A stretch of 56,344 bases of DNA from Oscillospiraceae bacterium (GTDB lineage Bacteria; Bacillota; Clostridia; Oscillospirales; Ruminococcaceae), in the NCBI GenBank assembly GCA_020024475.1, contig JAHHTS010000005.1, positions 1 to 56,344 on the forward strand, given 5' to 3'. Positions 27,161 through 36,736 of this stretch are shown in pieces (within the stretch, counting starts at the first letter, position 1; every line of letters begins with the position of its first letter). Made by a program: the position numbers and the translations under genes. The notes beneath the pieces were generated by a model that saw only the letters and a program-made list of their open reading frames with translations, was not told the origin of the DNA and did not search any database.

Positions 27161-27397
27161 CTATACATTTATTGTTTCTTTCTGCATTAGCTGCTTAAGT
27201 GTGCGTATAAGATAGTCATGATGTTTTATAAGACTTTTTATCTCATATATTCTTGCCTCTATAAGATAATCATCAGTCGTCATATCGAACATTTCTTCTG
27301 CTCTTTTAAGCATAATCTCGCAGTTACGAATCTCTTCTTTTAAATCATTTATTCTTATTTGTTCCGATGTCAAAATTTCCTTTTTACCAAAATTCAT
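27161..27397 (-). CDS. yaaL: YaaL-like DUF2508 protein
   Basis: A 78-residue, highly charged helical protein with no membrane segment. Length, composition and position just before bofA match YaaL (DUF2508), a small protein of unknown function. It starts with AGGAG upstream and ends eight bases before bofA, so the two are co-transcribed. The recR gene that often precedes them is not here. Confidence 0.8.
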   Translation of the reverse strand: MNFGKKEILTSEQIRINDLKEEIRNCEIMLKRAEEMFDMTTDDYLIEARIYEIKSLIKHHDYLIRTLKQLMQKETINV

Positions 27398-27466
27398 AAT
27401 ACCAACTCCTATTCCTTTTATTAAATTGTTGGTAATTTATAACATTTTATGCTTTTTAAAAATAAA

Positions 27467-27500
27467 AAATAACACCTACAATAAATTGTAGGTGTTATTT
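27467..27500. terminator. Terminator after rnr
   Basis: Sixteen-pair stem AAATAACACCTACAAT / ATTGTAGGTGTTATTT with loop AA and T-tracts on both strands. It ends the RNase R transcript. Confidence 0.9.
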
Positions 27501-27510
27501 TTTTATATTT

Positions 27511-29724
27511 TCATATTTTTCTCTTATGTTTTACTTTTTTATGCGTTGATATACCTTTTGGTCTTTCAAAATGCTGTTTATTATTTTTTCTTTCTTTTAG
27601 TTTAGTCTTTACCAAACACGATTCATTGATATTTTTATCTGCCATTGCAAAATCAACATTACCATTTAAAATGTCTGTTCCTATAACTTTTACTGAAACA
27701 GAATCACCTATTTTATAATTTATACCACTGATTGGACAATCTAAACTATATCCTGGAGTAAGAATAGGGCTAACCATATCAAGCATTGAAATATGAACTA
27801 ACCCTTCCACAGTGTTTTCTAGTGCTACATAAACTCCATAATTCATAACACCAGAAACCACACCATCGTAAACTTCACCAATATGGTTAGCCATAATTTC
27901 AGCTTTATAAATATCTGTAGCACTTCTTTCAGTTTGCATCGCAACAAGTTCAGTCATAGAAGCTTTTTGTGCCCGGTTAGGTGCAAATTTTGCAAACCTC
28001 TTTTTGGTTTTTGCAACACTTTTATTAAACAAATACTCAGACATAATACGATGAATCGCAAGATCTGAATATCGTCTAATTGGACTTGTAAAATGAGCAT
28101 AATCATCAAGCACAAGTCCAAAGTGTCCAATAGGATCTACAGAATATTTTGCCTTTGACTGAGAACGCAAAACAAGTTTATGCACTATGTTTTGAAGATT
28201 AGTATCTCGTGTTTTATCTAACAAATCGCTCATCACTTGCTGTAAGCTCTTATTCTCATTATCTTCAAGAGTCATTCCTATTTTAGAAAGGCTTTCTTTT
28301 AGAGATAATAATTTATCAGAATCTGGCTGCTGATGAACACGATATACAAAAGGAAGATCTAATTTTTTAGCAAAATTAGCTGAACAGCTGTTAGCTAAAA
28401 GCATAAATTCTTCGATAATCATTTCTGAATCTCCTCGTTCACGCTTTTTTATATCAATAGCTTTAGCTTTTTCATCAAAGACAATCAGTGCTTCATCACT
28501 CTCTATGTCCATGCTTCCACGCTGTACTCTTCTTTTTCTTAAAAGTTCGAAAAGTTCTTTGGCATAAAAAATTTCAGAATAAACTTCTTTATATTTTGTT
28601 TTTAAATTTTCAGTTTCAACGCCGTTTAAAATATTATTTATTTCACTGTAAACACCTTTAACACGGCTACGAATAACTGTTTTCTCAAACCTATAGTCTC
28701 TTACGATACCTTGATTATCAAGTTCCATAAGGCAAGAAAATGCAAGGCGATTTACATTTTCGTTAAGCGAACATACATCATTCGAATATTCTTTAGGCAA
28801 CATTGGAATAACGCTATCACCAAAATATATTGAAGTGCCTCTTTCAAAAGCGTTTTTATCGCATTCACTACCACCACGAACATAGAAACTTACATCAGCT
28901 ATATGAACACCTAGTTTAAAACCTTCATTTGTTTTTTCTATGCTTATTGCATCATCAATATCTTTTGTAGAAGCACTATCTATTGTAAAAATAGGCAACT
29001 CTCTCAAGTCCAGACGTTTTTCAATTTCATCGCCTATGTTGATATTATTTATAACCTTATTGGCCTCTTTAATTACTTCTTTAGGAAATTTCTGTTGGAT
29101 ATCTTTTTCAGCAAGAAGAATTTGTACAGCTTTCGTTGAAGAAGACACTTGGCCAATAATAGACTTAATTTCACAAGAAAGCCTACTATGACTTGTACCA
29201 CGACCTAAAACATTTATTAAAACTATATCATCAATAACAACATCTGCCTTATTTTCAGCTCGCATAGTTACATATTGGCAGTCTTTCAAAGTAACTGAAA
29301 CAAACTTTCCGATGTTGCTTACAATACCAACAATGTTTTTCTTTTCTTCTAAAATTTCTACTACTTGTCCTTCAAGTTCTCTGCGTTGAGATTTTATTTT
29401 TTTAATCAACACTTTATCACCAGGCACAGAACCCATCATGTATTTACCAGAAACAAAAATATCTTGTACTAAGTCATCTACTCTGACAAATCCAAAATTT
29501 TCAGTTAATTTAACTACTGTTCCTTCTAAAAGTGATGAATCTCTTTTATTTTCATTTTTTACAGCCATATGAATATAACCATTTTTATCATAAATCTTAC
29601 CTAATGAGTAAAGTTCTTCCATAGCAATAAAAAACTTTTTACTTGCTTTAAATCTTGCCTGAAGTTTTTTATATTTTACAGGTCCAGCCTGTAACTCTTT
29701 CAAAATTTTTTCTTTAATTGGCAT
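27511..29724 (-). CDS. rnr: Ribonuclease R
   Basis: A 737-residue 3'-5' exoribonuclease that can degrade structured RNA. An N-terminal winged-helix region (1-60), cold-shock-like OB domains (about 65-220), the RNB catalytic domain with the aspartate cluster I-D-S-A-S-T-K-D-I-D-D-A, an S1 domain (about 615-695) and a lysine-rich tail are seen in this order. Length is normal for RNase R. It follows secG by about 110 bases, an order (secG-rnr) conserved in Firmicutes, where smpB often comes next; smpB is absent here. The ribosome binding site is weak. Confidence 0.96.
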   Translation of the reverse strand: MPIKEKILKELQAGPVKYKKLQARFKASKKFFIAMEELYSLGKIYDKNGYIHMAVKNENKRDSSLLEGTVVKLTENFGFVRVDDLVQDIFVSGKYMMGSVPGDKVLIKKIKSQRRELEGQVVEILEEKKNIVGIVSNIGKFVSVTLKDCQYVTMRAENKADVVIDDIVLINVLGRGTSHSRLSCEIKSIIGQVSSSTKAVQILLAEKDIQQKFPKEVIKEANKVINNINIGDEIEKRLDLRELPIFTIDSASTKDIDDAISIEKTNEGFKLGVHIADVSFYVRGGSECDKNAFERGTSIYFGDSVIPMLPKEYSNDVCSLNENVNRLAFSCLMELDNQGIVRDYRFEKTVIRSRVKGVYSEINNILNGVETENLKTKYKEVYSEIFYAKELFELLRKRRVQRGSMDIESDEALIVFDEKAKAIDIKKRERGDSEMIIEEFMLLANSCSANFAKKLDLPFVYRVHQQPDSDKLLSLKESLSKIGMTLEDNENKSLQQVMSDLLDKTRDTNLQNIVHKLVLRSQSKAKYSVDPIGHFGLVLDDYAHFTSPIRRYSDLAIHRIMSEYLFNKSVAKTKKRFAKFAPNRAQKASMTELVAMQTERSATDIYKAEIMANHIGEVYDGVVSGVMNYGVYVALENTVEGLVHISMLDMVSPILTPGYSLDCPISGINYKIGDSVSVKVIGTDILNGNVDFAMADKNINESCLVKTKLKERKNNKQHFERPKGISTHKKVKHKRKI

Positions 29725-29786
29725 CTATACATCTTTCTTTTTTAATATTATTATGTTTTTTAATAAAAATATGTATCATTATATGA

Positions 29787-29813
29787 CAAAAAGCCGTTAC
29801 ATAGTGCAACGGC
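29787..29813 (-). terminator. Terminator after secG
   Basis: On the minus strand GCCGTTGCA / TGTAACGGC with loop CTA (nine pairs, one G-U), followed by TTTTT. It would limit read-through from secG into rnr. Confidence 0.75.
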
Positions 29814-29832
29814 CATGGCATATAGATAATTC

Positions 29833-30075
29833 TTATTTTGCAAATACATTAACTGCACTTACAGTAATTGCTAGTACAAAAAATGCAATACCTGCATACT
29901 TTGTAACATTTGCAATTCTTGCATCTACTGAACGAGACTGCATACTGCTATACATATCGTTATTTCCACCAAGTGCACCCATACCATTTTGTGGTTGCTG
30001 TGAAACAACAAGTGCAATTATAACAATGCTGCAAAAAACAAGCAAAATGCCTGCGATAATTTCTAAAATACTCAT
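29833..30075 (-). CDS. secG: Preprotein translocase subunit SecG
   Basis: An 80-residue protein with two hydrophobic helices (about 5-25 and 55-75) joined by a polar loop containing M-G-A-L-G-G. This is the plan of SecG, the accessory subunit of SecYEG. The gene lies directly before rnr, the usual Firmicutes context. AGAGG lies upstream of the ATG, and a TATAAT-like box can be read at 30096-30101 on the minus strand. Confidence 0.92.
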   Translation of the reverse strand: MSILEIIAGILLVFCSIVIIALVVSQQPQNGMGALGGNNDMYSSMQSRSVDARIANVTKYAGIAFFVLAITVSAVNVFAK

Positions 30076-30134
30076 TTGTATCTAACCTCTCATACATTAT
30101 ATGACTTAATAACTATATCACATTTAATTTTTTT

Positions 30135-30162
30135 TTGCAATATAGATTTATTTTTGTATAAT
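30135..30162 (+). promoter_or_regulatory. Promoter-like sequence for a plus-strand RNA
   Basis: TTGCAA and a consensus TATAAT separated by 16 bases, pointing into a region with no gene on that strand but ending in a strong terminator. Confidence 0.55.
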
Positions 30163-30168
30163 ATTAAT

Positions 30169-30305
30169 TTATGTGCAAATACTATAAACAAGGGACGAGA
30201 GAACTTCTCTTATCCTTTAATGGTAAGAGAAAAATATCGTTTTGATATAAAAACTCTTACTTATATATGGAAAGCAAGGAGAAATATCTCTTTGCTTTCT
30301 TTTTT
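30169..30305 (+). ncRNA. Candidate small RNA between secG and the topoisomerase genes
   Basis: About 137 bases with a promoter-like element just upstream and a textbook terminator at the end. The terminator has stem 30270-30282 / 30287-30299 (13 pairs, one G-U), loop AATA and six T. Inside is a second hairpin, TTCTCTTA (30205-30212) with TAAGAGAA (30224-30231), extended by CC/GG, with a loop centred on TTTAAT. The terminator reads correctly only on the plus strand, where no coding gene ends, and it overlaps the stop codon of the minus-strand topoisomerase gene. It resembles none of tmRNA, SRP RNA or 6S RNA that I can recognise. Confidence 0.5.
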
Positions 30306-32553
30306 ATGCAAAAGTAAGTTGTTGAGCAACATCATTATCTCTTAAAAAACTACCTGCGGCAGGTATATTTTTTGTCTTAAATTTTGAAATATTTTCAACT
30401 TTTTCATTATCTATTGTAACAATCGACTTAATTGTCTGATTTTTTTTCAATGTTTGCACCTGTACGCCCACAGAAGTTTTAGTGGTTTTTTCTGGAATTT
30501 GTGATGTATTTACAACTAAAGCACGGTTTACACTAGAAACAAGCATAATATCTTCATTGCATGTAAAATGAAATATTTTAACAAGATTTTCTTTATCTGT
30601 ATAAGCATTTATTAACTTTTTACGATTTTGTTTTGTTTCATATGATGAAAGTGGGATTTTTGCTACTTTTCCATTATCAAAGCAGAATAATAAAAAGCCA
30701 CTATAATCTTTTGTAAATACAGTCCGAACGATATTTTCATTTTCTTCCATTGACAGTTTAGCTGGAACGTACTCCCCTAAAACACTCGTTTTACTGTCAT
30801 CAAAAGCTGCAGCTCGTGTTTTATACACCCGCATTTTATCAGTAAAGAACAAAATATGTGTGTCGTTGGTAGTCTCTATATGTGTTATAATCTCATCATC
30901 AGATTTCAGTTTATGTTCACCACTCATACGCAATGACTGAGGTGTAATTTTTTTCATATAACCTTGTTGAGTAAGAAAAATGTGTACTGGGTATACCGAA
31001 ATTTCTTCTTCAAGTTCTTCTGGAGCAATTTCAGGTAATCCATAATGAATCTCGCTCTTTCTAGGTTTTGAATATTTTTTTATAACTGTTTCGAGTTCTT
31101 TAATGATTATTTTCTTTATTTTGGTTTCACTTTTCAAAATTGATTCTAGTTCAGCAATTTCAGAAATGAGCTGTTCTTTTTCTTCAATTCTCTTAATAAT
31201 ATAGTTTCTATTAAGTTGACGCAAGCGAATTTCAGCTACATATTCTGCTTGTATCTCATCAATTCCAAATCCTATCATTAAATTTGGTACAACTTCTTTT
31301 TCATCTTCAGTATTTCTTACTATTTCTATGGCCTTATCAATATCCATAAGAATGTATTCAAGACCTTTTACTAAATGAAGTCTATCTTGTTTACCCTTTA
31401 AATTATGAAAAGTACGGCGTTTTACACATTCTTTTCTAAATGCAGTCCACTCTTTTAATACTTCTCTTACACCCATAACCCTCGGCACACCACCAATAAG
31501 AATATTGAAGTTTGCAGAAAATGTGTCTTCAAGAGGTGTGGATTTAAACAGTTTAGCCATAAGCTTTTCAGGATCTTGTCCTCTTTTTAAATCGAAAACA
31601 AGTTTAAGACCTGACAAGTCTGTTTCATCACGCATATCATTGATTTCTTTTATTTTGCCCTGTTTTACAAGGTCGGCAACTTTATCCATAATTGCTTCAA
31701 CTGTTGTCGTAGGCGGAATTTCAAGAACCTCAATAATATTTTCTTCTTTGATATACTGCCATTTACTTTGAACACGTATGCTGCCACGTCCCTTTTCATA
31801 AACGCCGTCAATATCAGACATATCGTAAAGAATTATACCACCACCTGCAAAATCTGGTGCTAGAAGCGTGTCTTTTATATTATGTTGTTCATCTTTCAAA
31901 AGTGCTATTGTAGTATTACATACTTCTTCAAGATTAAATGAGCAAATTGAAGATGCCATACCAACGGCAATACCCAAAGTATTATTTGTCAAAATATTTG
32001 GAAATGTAACTGGTAGTAGCGAAGGCTCTTTTTTTGTAGCATCATAGTTATCAACAAAATCAACTGTATCACTATCTATATCTCTAAAAATTTCTTCACA
32101 TATGGTCTCCAGTTTTGCTTCGGTATATCTTGAAGCAGCATAAGCCATATCTCTGCTGTATGCTTTACCAAAGTTACCTTTACTATCGACAAAAGGAACT
32201 AGTAGACTTTCATTGCCTCTAGATAGTCTAACCATTGTTTCGTAAATTGCAGCATCACCATGAGGATTCAGTCTCATAGTTTGACCTACTATATTGGCAG
32301 ATTTTGTTTTCGTGCCCTTTAAAAGCCCCATATCATACATTGTATATAGGAGTTTGCGATGACTTGGCTTAAATCCGTCAATCTCTGGTAACGCACGAGA
32401 AACAATAACACTCATAGCATAAGGCATATAGTTTTGTTCAAGAGTGTCAGTAATAGTAGTTTCTACTACCTCACCGGCTGAAAGTATTTCGACACTTCCG
32501 TCTAGTCCTGGTCTGGATGCACTCTGTGACTTTTTTTCTCTTTTCTTAGCCAT
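30304..32553 (-). CDS. Divergent type IIA topoisomerase subunit A (ParC/GyrA-like)
   Basis: A 749-residue DNA breakage-rejoining subunit. The catalytic tyrosine is Tyr143 in A-A-S-R-Y-T-E-A-K, preceded by N-P-H-G-D-A-A-I-Y-E, and the C-terminal half holds a beta-pinwheel with V-G-V-Q-V. The gyrase-specific GyrA box is not seen, so it is more like topoisomerase IV. At the serine position targeted by quinolones (GyrA Ser83) it has alanine (Ala101), with Glu105 at the Asp87 position. It begins 13 bases after the B-subunit gene. Both subunits are clearly more divergent than housekeeping gyrase; they belong with an extra topoisomerase pair I recall from clostridial genomes. Confidence 0.88.
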   Translation of the reverse strand: MAKKREKKSQSASRPGLDGSVEILSAGEVVETTITDTLEQNYMPYAMSVIVSRALPEIDGFKPSHRKLLYTMYDMGLLKGTKTKSANIVGQTMRLNPHGDAAIYETMVRLSRGNESLLVPFVDSKGNFGKAYSRDMAYAASRYTEAKLETICEEIFRDIDSDTVDFVDNYDATKKEPSLLPVTFPNILTNNTLGIAVGMASSICSFNLEEVCNTTIALLKDEQHNIKDTLLAPDFAGGGIILYDMSDIDGVYEKGRGSIRVQSKWQYIKEENIIEVLEIPPTTTVEAIMDKVADLVKQGKIKEINDMRDETDLSGLKLVFDLKRGQDPEKLMAKLFKSTPLEDTFSANFNILIGGVPRVMGVREVLKEWTAFRKECVKRRTFHNLKGKQDRLHLVKGLEYILMDIDKAIEIVRNTEDEKEVVPNLMIGFGIDEIQAEYVAEIRLRQLNRNYIIKRIEEKEQLISEIAELESILKSETKIKKIIIKELETVIKKYSKPRKSEIHYGLPEIAPEELEEEISVYPVHIFLTQQGYMKKITPQSLRMSGEHKLKSDDEIITHIETTNDTHILFFTDKMRVYKTRAAAFDDSKTSVLGEYVPAKLSMEENENIVRTVFTKDYSGFLLFCFDNGKVAKIPLSSYETKQNRKKLINAYTDKENLVKIFHFTCNEDIMLVSSVNRALVVNTSQIPEKTTKTSVGVQVQTLKKNQTIKSIVTIDNEKVENISKFKTKNIPAAGSFLRDNDVAQQLTFA

Positions 32554-32566
32554 TTTTTACTCCTTT

Positions 32567-34552
32567 TTATGATAAATCAAGCTGATCTAAATAGTCTGCT
32601 CCGTGATCCCGTATATATTGCTTACGTCCCAACAAGTTATCTCCTAAAAGCAACTCAAAAACATCCCGAGTTTTTTCAACATCTGCTTTGCAAACTTTAA
32701 TAAGTCTACGGGTTTTAGGATTCATTGTTGTAAGCCACATCATATCAGCCTCATTTTCACCAAGACCTTTAGAACGCTGGATTGTATATTTTTCTCCTTC
32801 AATTCTCTGCATAACATCAGATTTTTCTGCCTCAGTATAAGCAAAATAAGTTTTATTTTTAGTTGTTATTTCATACAGAGGGCTTTCAGCAATATAAACA
32901 TAGCCTTCATCTATAAGTGCAGGTGTTAGTCTGTAAATCATAGTTAAAATAAGTGTTCTAATCTGAAATCCGTCTACATCAGCATCGGTACATATAATAA
33001 CTTTGTTCCAACGCAAATTATCCATATTAAAAGTTGCTATACCGTTATTCTTATATTTGGCAGGACTTTCAACACCACATCCAAGAACCTTTATTAAGTC
33101 GGTAATTATATCGCTCTTAAATATTTTATCGTAATCACTTTTAAGACAGTTAAGAATTTTACCTCTCACCGGCATAATAGCTTGAAACTGCGCGTCTCTA
33201 CTTGTTTTACATGCGCCAAGTGCAGAATCACCTTCTACTATATAAATTTCTCTTTGAGAAACATCTTTTGTACGACAATCCACAAATTTTGCGACTCTAT
33301 TAGAAATATCTATTTGAGCTGAAAGTGTCTTTTTAAGCCCTTGTCTTGTCTTATCAGCCTGCTCTCGACTCTGTTTATTCACTAAAACCTGTGCTGCTAC
33401 TTTTGTAGCTTCTTCAGGATTTTCAATAAAGTAAATCTCAAGTGAATGCTTTAAAAATTCAGTTGTAGCCTGTGTTATAAACTTATTTGTTATAGCTTTT
33501 TTGGTTTGATTTTCATAACTGGTAAGTGTTGAGAAACAACTTGACACAAAAACCAAACAATCTTGAATGTCTTCAAATTTGATTTTAGTGTCGTTTTTCT
33601 TATACATTCCTTTTTGTTTTATAAACGAATCAAACTGACTAACAAAAGCAGAACGCAAAGCTTTATCAGGACTTCCACCATGTTCAAGAAAACTTGAGTT
33701 ATGATAATATTCTATCTTTGGTGTTTTATTTGAAAAAGCATATGCTACATTTATCTTAAGCTTGTATTCAGGCATATCCTGGCGGTCACGACCACTGCTT
33801 TCTCCTGAATCAAATATTATCTTTGACACTGCTGTATCTTCACAAATTTCCGCTACATAGTCTTGAATGCCATTCTCATAGAAAAATTCTTGAGTTTCAA
33901 ATCCATCTTTTGTTTCTTCGTTAAATATAAAAAGAATACCAGGATTTACAATCGCTTGTTTTTTTATTACATCAATAAAATATTCTTTATTTACTTTTAT
34001 GTCACTAAAAACTTGCACATCTGGTTTCCATTTAATTTTTGAACCAGTTTTTTTCTTATTAGTATGGGTTTTTTTTAGTCCTCCAATATTTTCACCGTGT
34101 TCAAAATCAAGATGATACTCATATCCATCACGAACTATGTCTGCTGTCATATATTCACTAGCATACTGTGTAGCACAAAGCCCTAATCCATTAAGTCCAA
34201 GTGAATACTGATAGTTATCACCATCATTGTTATTATACTTACCCCCAGCATACATTTCACAGAATACTAGTTCCCAGTTATATTGATTTTCTCTATTATT
34301 AAAATCCACTGGTATACCACGAGCTTCGTCTTCTACTTCAATACTGTCATCAAGGAAATGGGTTAATGTTATTTTTTTACCATATCCTTCACGAGCTTCA
34401 TCAATACTATTTGTAAGTATTTCAAAAATTGAATGCTGACATCCTTCTATACCATCAGAACCAAAAATAACCGCAGGACGTTTTCTTACTCTGTCGGCAC
34501 CTTTAAGACTACTGATGCTTTCGTTGTCGTATGCATTATTTTTCTTAGCCAT
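32567..34552 (-). CDS. Divergent type IIA topoisomerase subunit B (ParE/GyrB-like)
   Basis: A 661-residue ATPase subunit with a GHKL domain (E-I-L-T-N-S-I-D-E-A, then the ATP-lid L-G-L-N-G-L-G-L) and a TOPRIM domain with E-G-D-S-A, D-A-D-V-D-G and Q-R-S-K-G-L-G. Two normally rigid motifs differ: D-D/N-G-R-G-I-P reads D-E-A-R-G-I-P, and S-G-G-L-H-G-V-G reads S-L-G-L-N-G-L-G. The key aspartate is kept, so activity is plausible. A TTG at 34567 extends the frame, but GGAG favours the ATG at 34552. It forms an operon with the A subunit. Confidence 0.88.
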   Translation of the reverse strand: MAKKNNAYDNESISSLKGADRVRKRPAVIFGSDGIEGCQHSIFEILTNSIDEAREGYGKKITLTHFLDDSIEVEDEARGIPVDFNNRENQYNWELVFCEMYAGGKYNNNDGDNYQYSLGLNGLGLCATQYASEYMTADIVRDGYEYHLDFEHGENIGGLKKTHTNKKKTGSKIKWKPDVQVFSDIKVNKEYFIDVIKKQAIVNPGILFIFNEETKDGFETQEFFYENGIQDYVAEICEDTAVSKIIFDSGESSGRDRQDMPEYKLKINVAYAFSNKTPKIEYYHNSSFLEHGGSPDKALRSAFVSQFDSFIKQKGMYKKNDTKIKFEDIQDCLVFVSSCFSTLTSYENQTKKAITNKFITQATTEFLKHSLEIYFIENPEEATKVAAQVLVNKQSREQADKTRQGLKKTLSAQIDISNRVAKFVDCRTKDVSQREIYIVEGDSALGACKTSRDAQFQAIMPVRGKILNCLKSDYDKIFKSDIITDLIKVLGCGVESPAKYKNNGIATFNMDNLRWNKVIICTDADVDGFQIRTLILTMIYRLTPALIDEGYVYIAESPLYEITTKNKTYFAYTEAEKSDVMQRIEGEKYTIQRSKGLGENEADMMWLTTMNPKTRRLIKVCKADVEKTRDVFELLLGDNLLGRKQYIRDHGADYLDQLDLS

Positions 34553-34661
34553 TAATTTCTTCTCCAATAAAATTATATATATAAATTAACTTATTAAAAA
34601 ATTCATCTTGAATTATTAGTTTATTATAAATCTATACAATATGTCAAGTTCATGATTATCT

Positions 34662-34678
34662 TACATCACATTGATGTA
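34662..34678. repeat. Inverted repeat upstream of the topoisomerase operon
   Basis: TACATC and GATGTA separated by ACATT, a perfect six-base dyad about 110 bases before the B-subunit start and near a TTGACA (minus strand, 34642-34647). It is operator-like in size, but no regulator is known. Confidence 0.4.
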
Positions 34679-34738
34679 GATAGAAAAATGTAAAATGATA
34701 TAAGATAACAAACTTATTTTAGTATATAAGAAAGCATA

Positions 34739-34763
34739 AGAGCAGGGATATTACCCCTGCTCT
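34739..34763 (-). terminator. Hairpin after ftsH
   Basis: Nine-pair stem AGAGCAGGG / CCCTGCTCT with a seven-base loop, beyond the ftsH stop. The T-tract on the minus strand is interrupted, so efficiency is uncertain. Confidence 0.65.
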
Positions 34764-34789
34764 ATAAAAATTTTTAATTATTTATATGA

Positions 34790-36706
34790 TTATTTTGTTT
34801 CATCAGTATTATCATCTAAATTTATATTAGATTCTGAAACCATTTCTTCAACTTCTTTTAGTACTTCTTGAATAGTTTCTTCTTTATAATCTGGTGACAT
34901 AAGTTCTCTAAAACGATCGCCACTTATTTTTTCAAATTCCATAAGCTCTTTTGCTACAATATGAAGTTTATCTTCATGTTCGCTAAGAATTGTCATACAC
35001 TTATGATATCCGTCATCGACCAATTTCCTAATTTCAACATCAATATCATTTGCAATAGCTTCTGAATAATTTTTACCCTGGGTATAGTCACGACCAAGGA
35101 AAGTCTGTTCAGGTGCTGTTTCGTAAACAACATTACCGAGCTTTTCAGAGAATCCATAACGAGTAACCATAGCTTTTGCAGTTGCTGTTACTCTTTCAAG
35201 GTCATTTGAAGCTCCTGTTGAAATATCATCAAGTATAAGTTGCTCTGCGCAACGACCTCCAAGAAGAGTTACAATTTCTTCACTCATCTGTGTTTTTGTG
35301 CGATAATTTGAATCATTTTCCGGTAATGCAAGTGTATAGCCGCCAGCCATACCACGAGGAATTATAGAAATTTCCTGCACAGGGTCAGCTGTTGGGCAGA
35401 AATAATGTGCAATCGCATGACCTGCCTCATGATAAGAAACAAGTTTCTTTTCCTCAGGAGTAACAACTTTTGATTTCTTTTCAGGGCCAGCAATAACTTT
35501 AATTGTAGCTTGTTCTATTTCTTCTTGTGTTATAGCTTTTTTACCTTTTTTAGCTGCTAGCAAGGCTGATTCATTTACAAGATTTTCTAGATCAGCTCCG
35601 GTAAAACCTGGAGTTGATTTTGCTACCGTTTTAAGGTTTATATCAGGGCCCATTGGCTTACCTTTAAAGTGTACTTTAAGCACTTCTTCACGGCCTTTAA
35701 CATCTGGTGCACCAACATAAATCTGTCTATCAAAACGCCCAGCACGAAGTAAAGCTTTATCAAGAATATCCGCACGGTTAGTCGCAGCCATTACAATAAC
35801 GCCTTCATTTGCACCAAAGCCATCCATTTCAACAAGCAACTGGTTAAGTGTCTGCTCTCTTTCATCCTGTCCACCACCAAGGCCTGCACCTCTCTGACGA
35901 CCCACGGCATCTATTTCATCGATAAATATAATAGAAGGAGCTGTTTTCTTAGCCTTTTCAAACAAATCTCTTACACGAGAAGCACCAACACCTACATAAA
36001 GTTCAATAAAATCCGAACCCGAAATTGAATAGAATGGAACACCCGCTTCACCTGCAGTAGCCTTTGCTAACAGTGTTTTACCAGTACCTGGAGGCCCTAC
36101 AAGCAATACACCTTTTGGAATTCTTGCGCCTAGCGCATTGAATTTGTTAGGATTTTTAAGAAAGTCAACTATTTCAACTAATTCGGCTTTCTCTTCATCT
36201 GCACCAGCAACATCAGAAAACTTTTTCTGTGTTTTAAGGGTTGAAGCATCTTTTGTTTTTGCACGACTAACACCTGCACCTTTTCCATTTTGCTGATTGT
36301 AAATCATATAGAAAAAGAATCCCATGAACCCTATCATTATTACATAAGGAATAATGTTAATCCATGATGGAAATGTCATTGGTACAATCCAATCATATAC
36401 CATAGGTGCATTTGGGTGCTTTTCATTGTATTCATCTACGTAAGGATCAATCTTTTCTGTAAATGAGTATACATCTGGCACTTTGTAGTAAATAGGTTTT
36501 TCTTTGTCGTCTGTTATAATTTCGATGTTACCATTTCCGATATTAAGCTTATACTCTGTTACCTTTTGTTGTCTAAACAAATCAATAACTTCACTTGTTT
36601 TCATATTAGAGATGTTTGACGGTCTGTTAAACATAATTGCAAAAAAAAGCAACATAAGCAACAACGGCAAAAACGACAATTGCGGTTTGTTTTTCTTTTT
36701 AACCAA
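34790..36706 (-). CDS. ftsH: ATP-dependent zinc metalloprotease FtsH
   Basis: Full length at 638 residues. Two transmembrane helices (about 10-26 and 112-136) enclose a short extracytoplasmic domain. Then come the AAA domain with Walker A G-P-P-G-T-G-K-T at 204-211 and the I-F-I-D-E-I-D-A Walker B, and the M41 protease domain with H-E-A-G-H. It degrades membrane and regulatory proteins. The start is a TTG codon with AAGGAG seven to eight bases before it. Its position after tilS and hpt is the classic Firmicutes tilS-hpt-ftsH order. Confidence 0.97.
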   Translation of the reverse strand: MVKKKNKPQLSFLPLLLMLLFFAIMFNRPSNISNMKTSEVIDLFRQQKVTEYKLNIGNGNIEIITDDKEKPIYYKVPDVYSFTEKIDPYVDEYNEKHPNAPMVYDWIVPMTFPSWINIIPYVIMIGFMGFFFYMIYNQQNGKGAGVSRAKTKDASTLKTQKKFSDVAGADEEKAELVEIVDFLKNPNKFNALGARIPKGVLLVGPPGTGKTLLAKATAGEAGVPFYSISGSDFIELYVGVGASRVRDLFEKAKKTAPSIIFIDEIDAVGRQRGAGLGGGQDEREQTLNQLLVEMDGFGANEGVIVMAATNRADILDKALLRAGRFDRQIYVGAPDVKGREEVLKVHFKGKPMGPDINLKTVAKSTPGFTGADLENLVNESALLAAKKGKKAITQEEIEQATIKVIAGPEKKSKVVTPEEKKLVSYHEAGHAIAHYFCPTADPVQEISIIPRGMAGGYTLALPENDSNYRTKTQMSEEIVTLLGGRCAEQLILDDISTGASNDLERVTATAKAMVTRYGFSEKLGNVVYETAPEQTFLGRDYTQGKNYSEAIANDIDVEIRKLVDDGYHKCMTILSEHEDKLHIVAKELMEFEKISGDRFRELMSPDYKEETIQEVLKEVEEMVSESNINLDDNTDETK

Positions 36707-36736
36707 AATCTTTCTCCTTAATAATAAATTTGAGGA

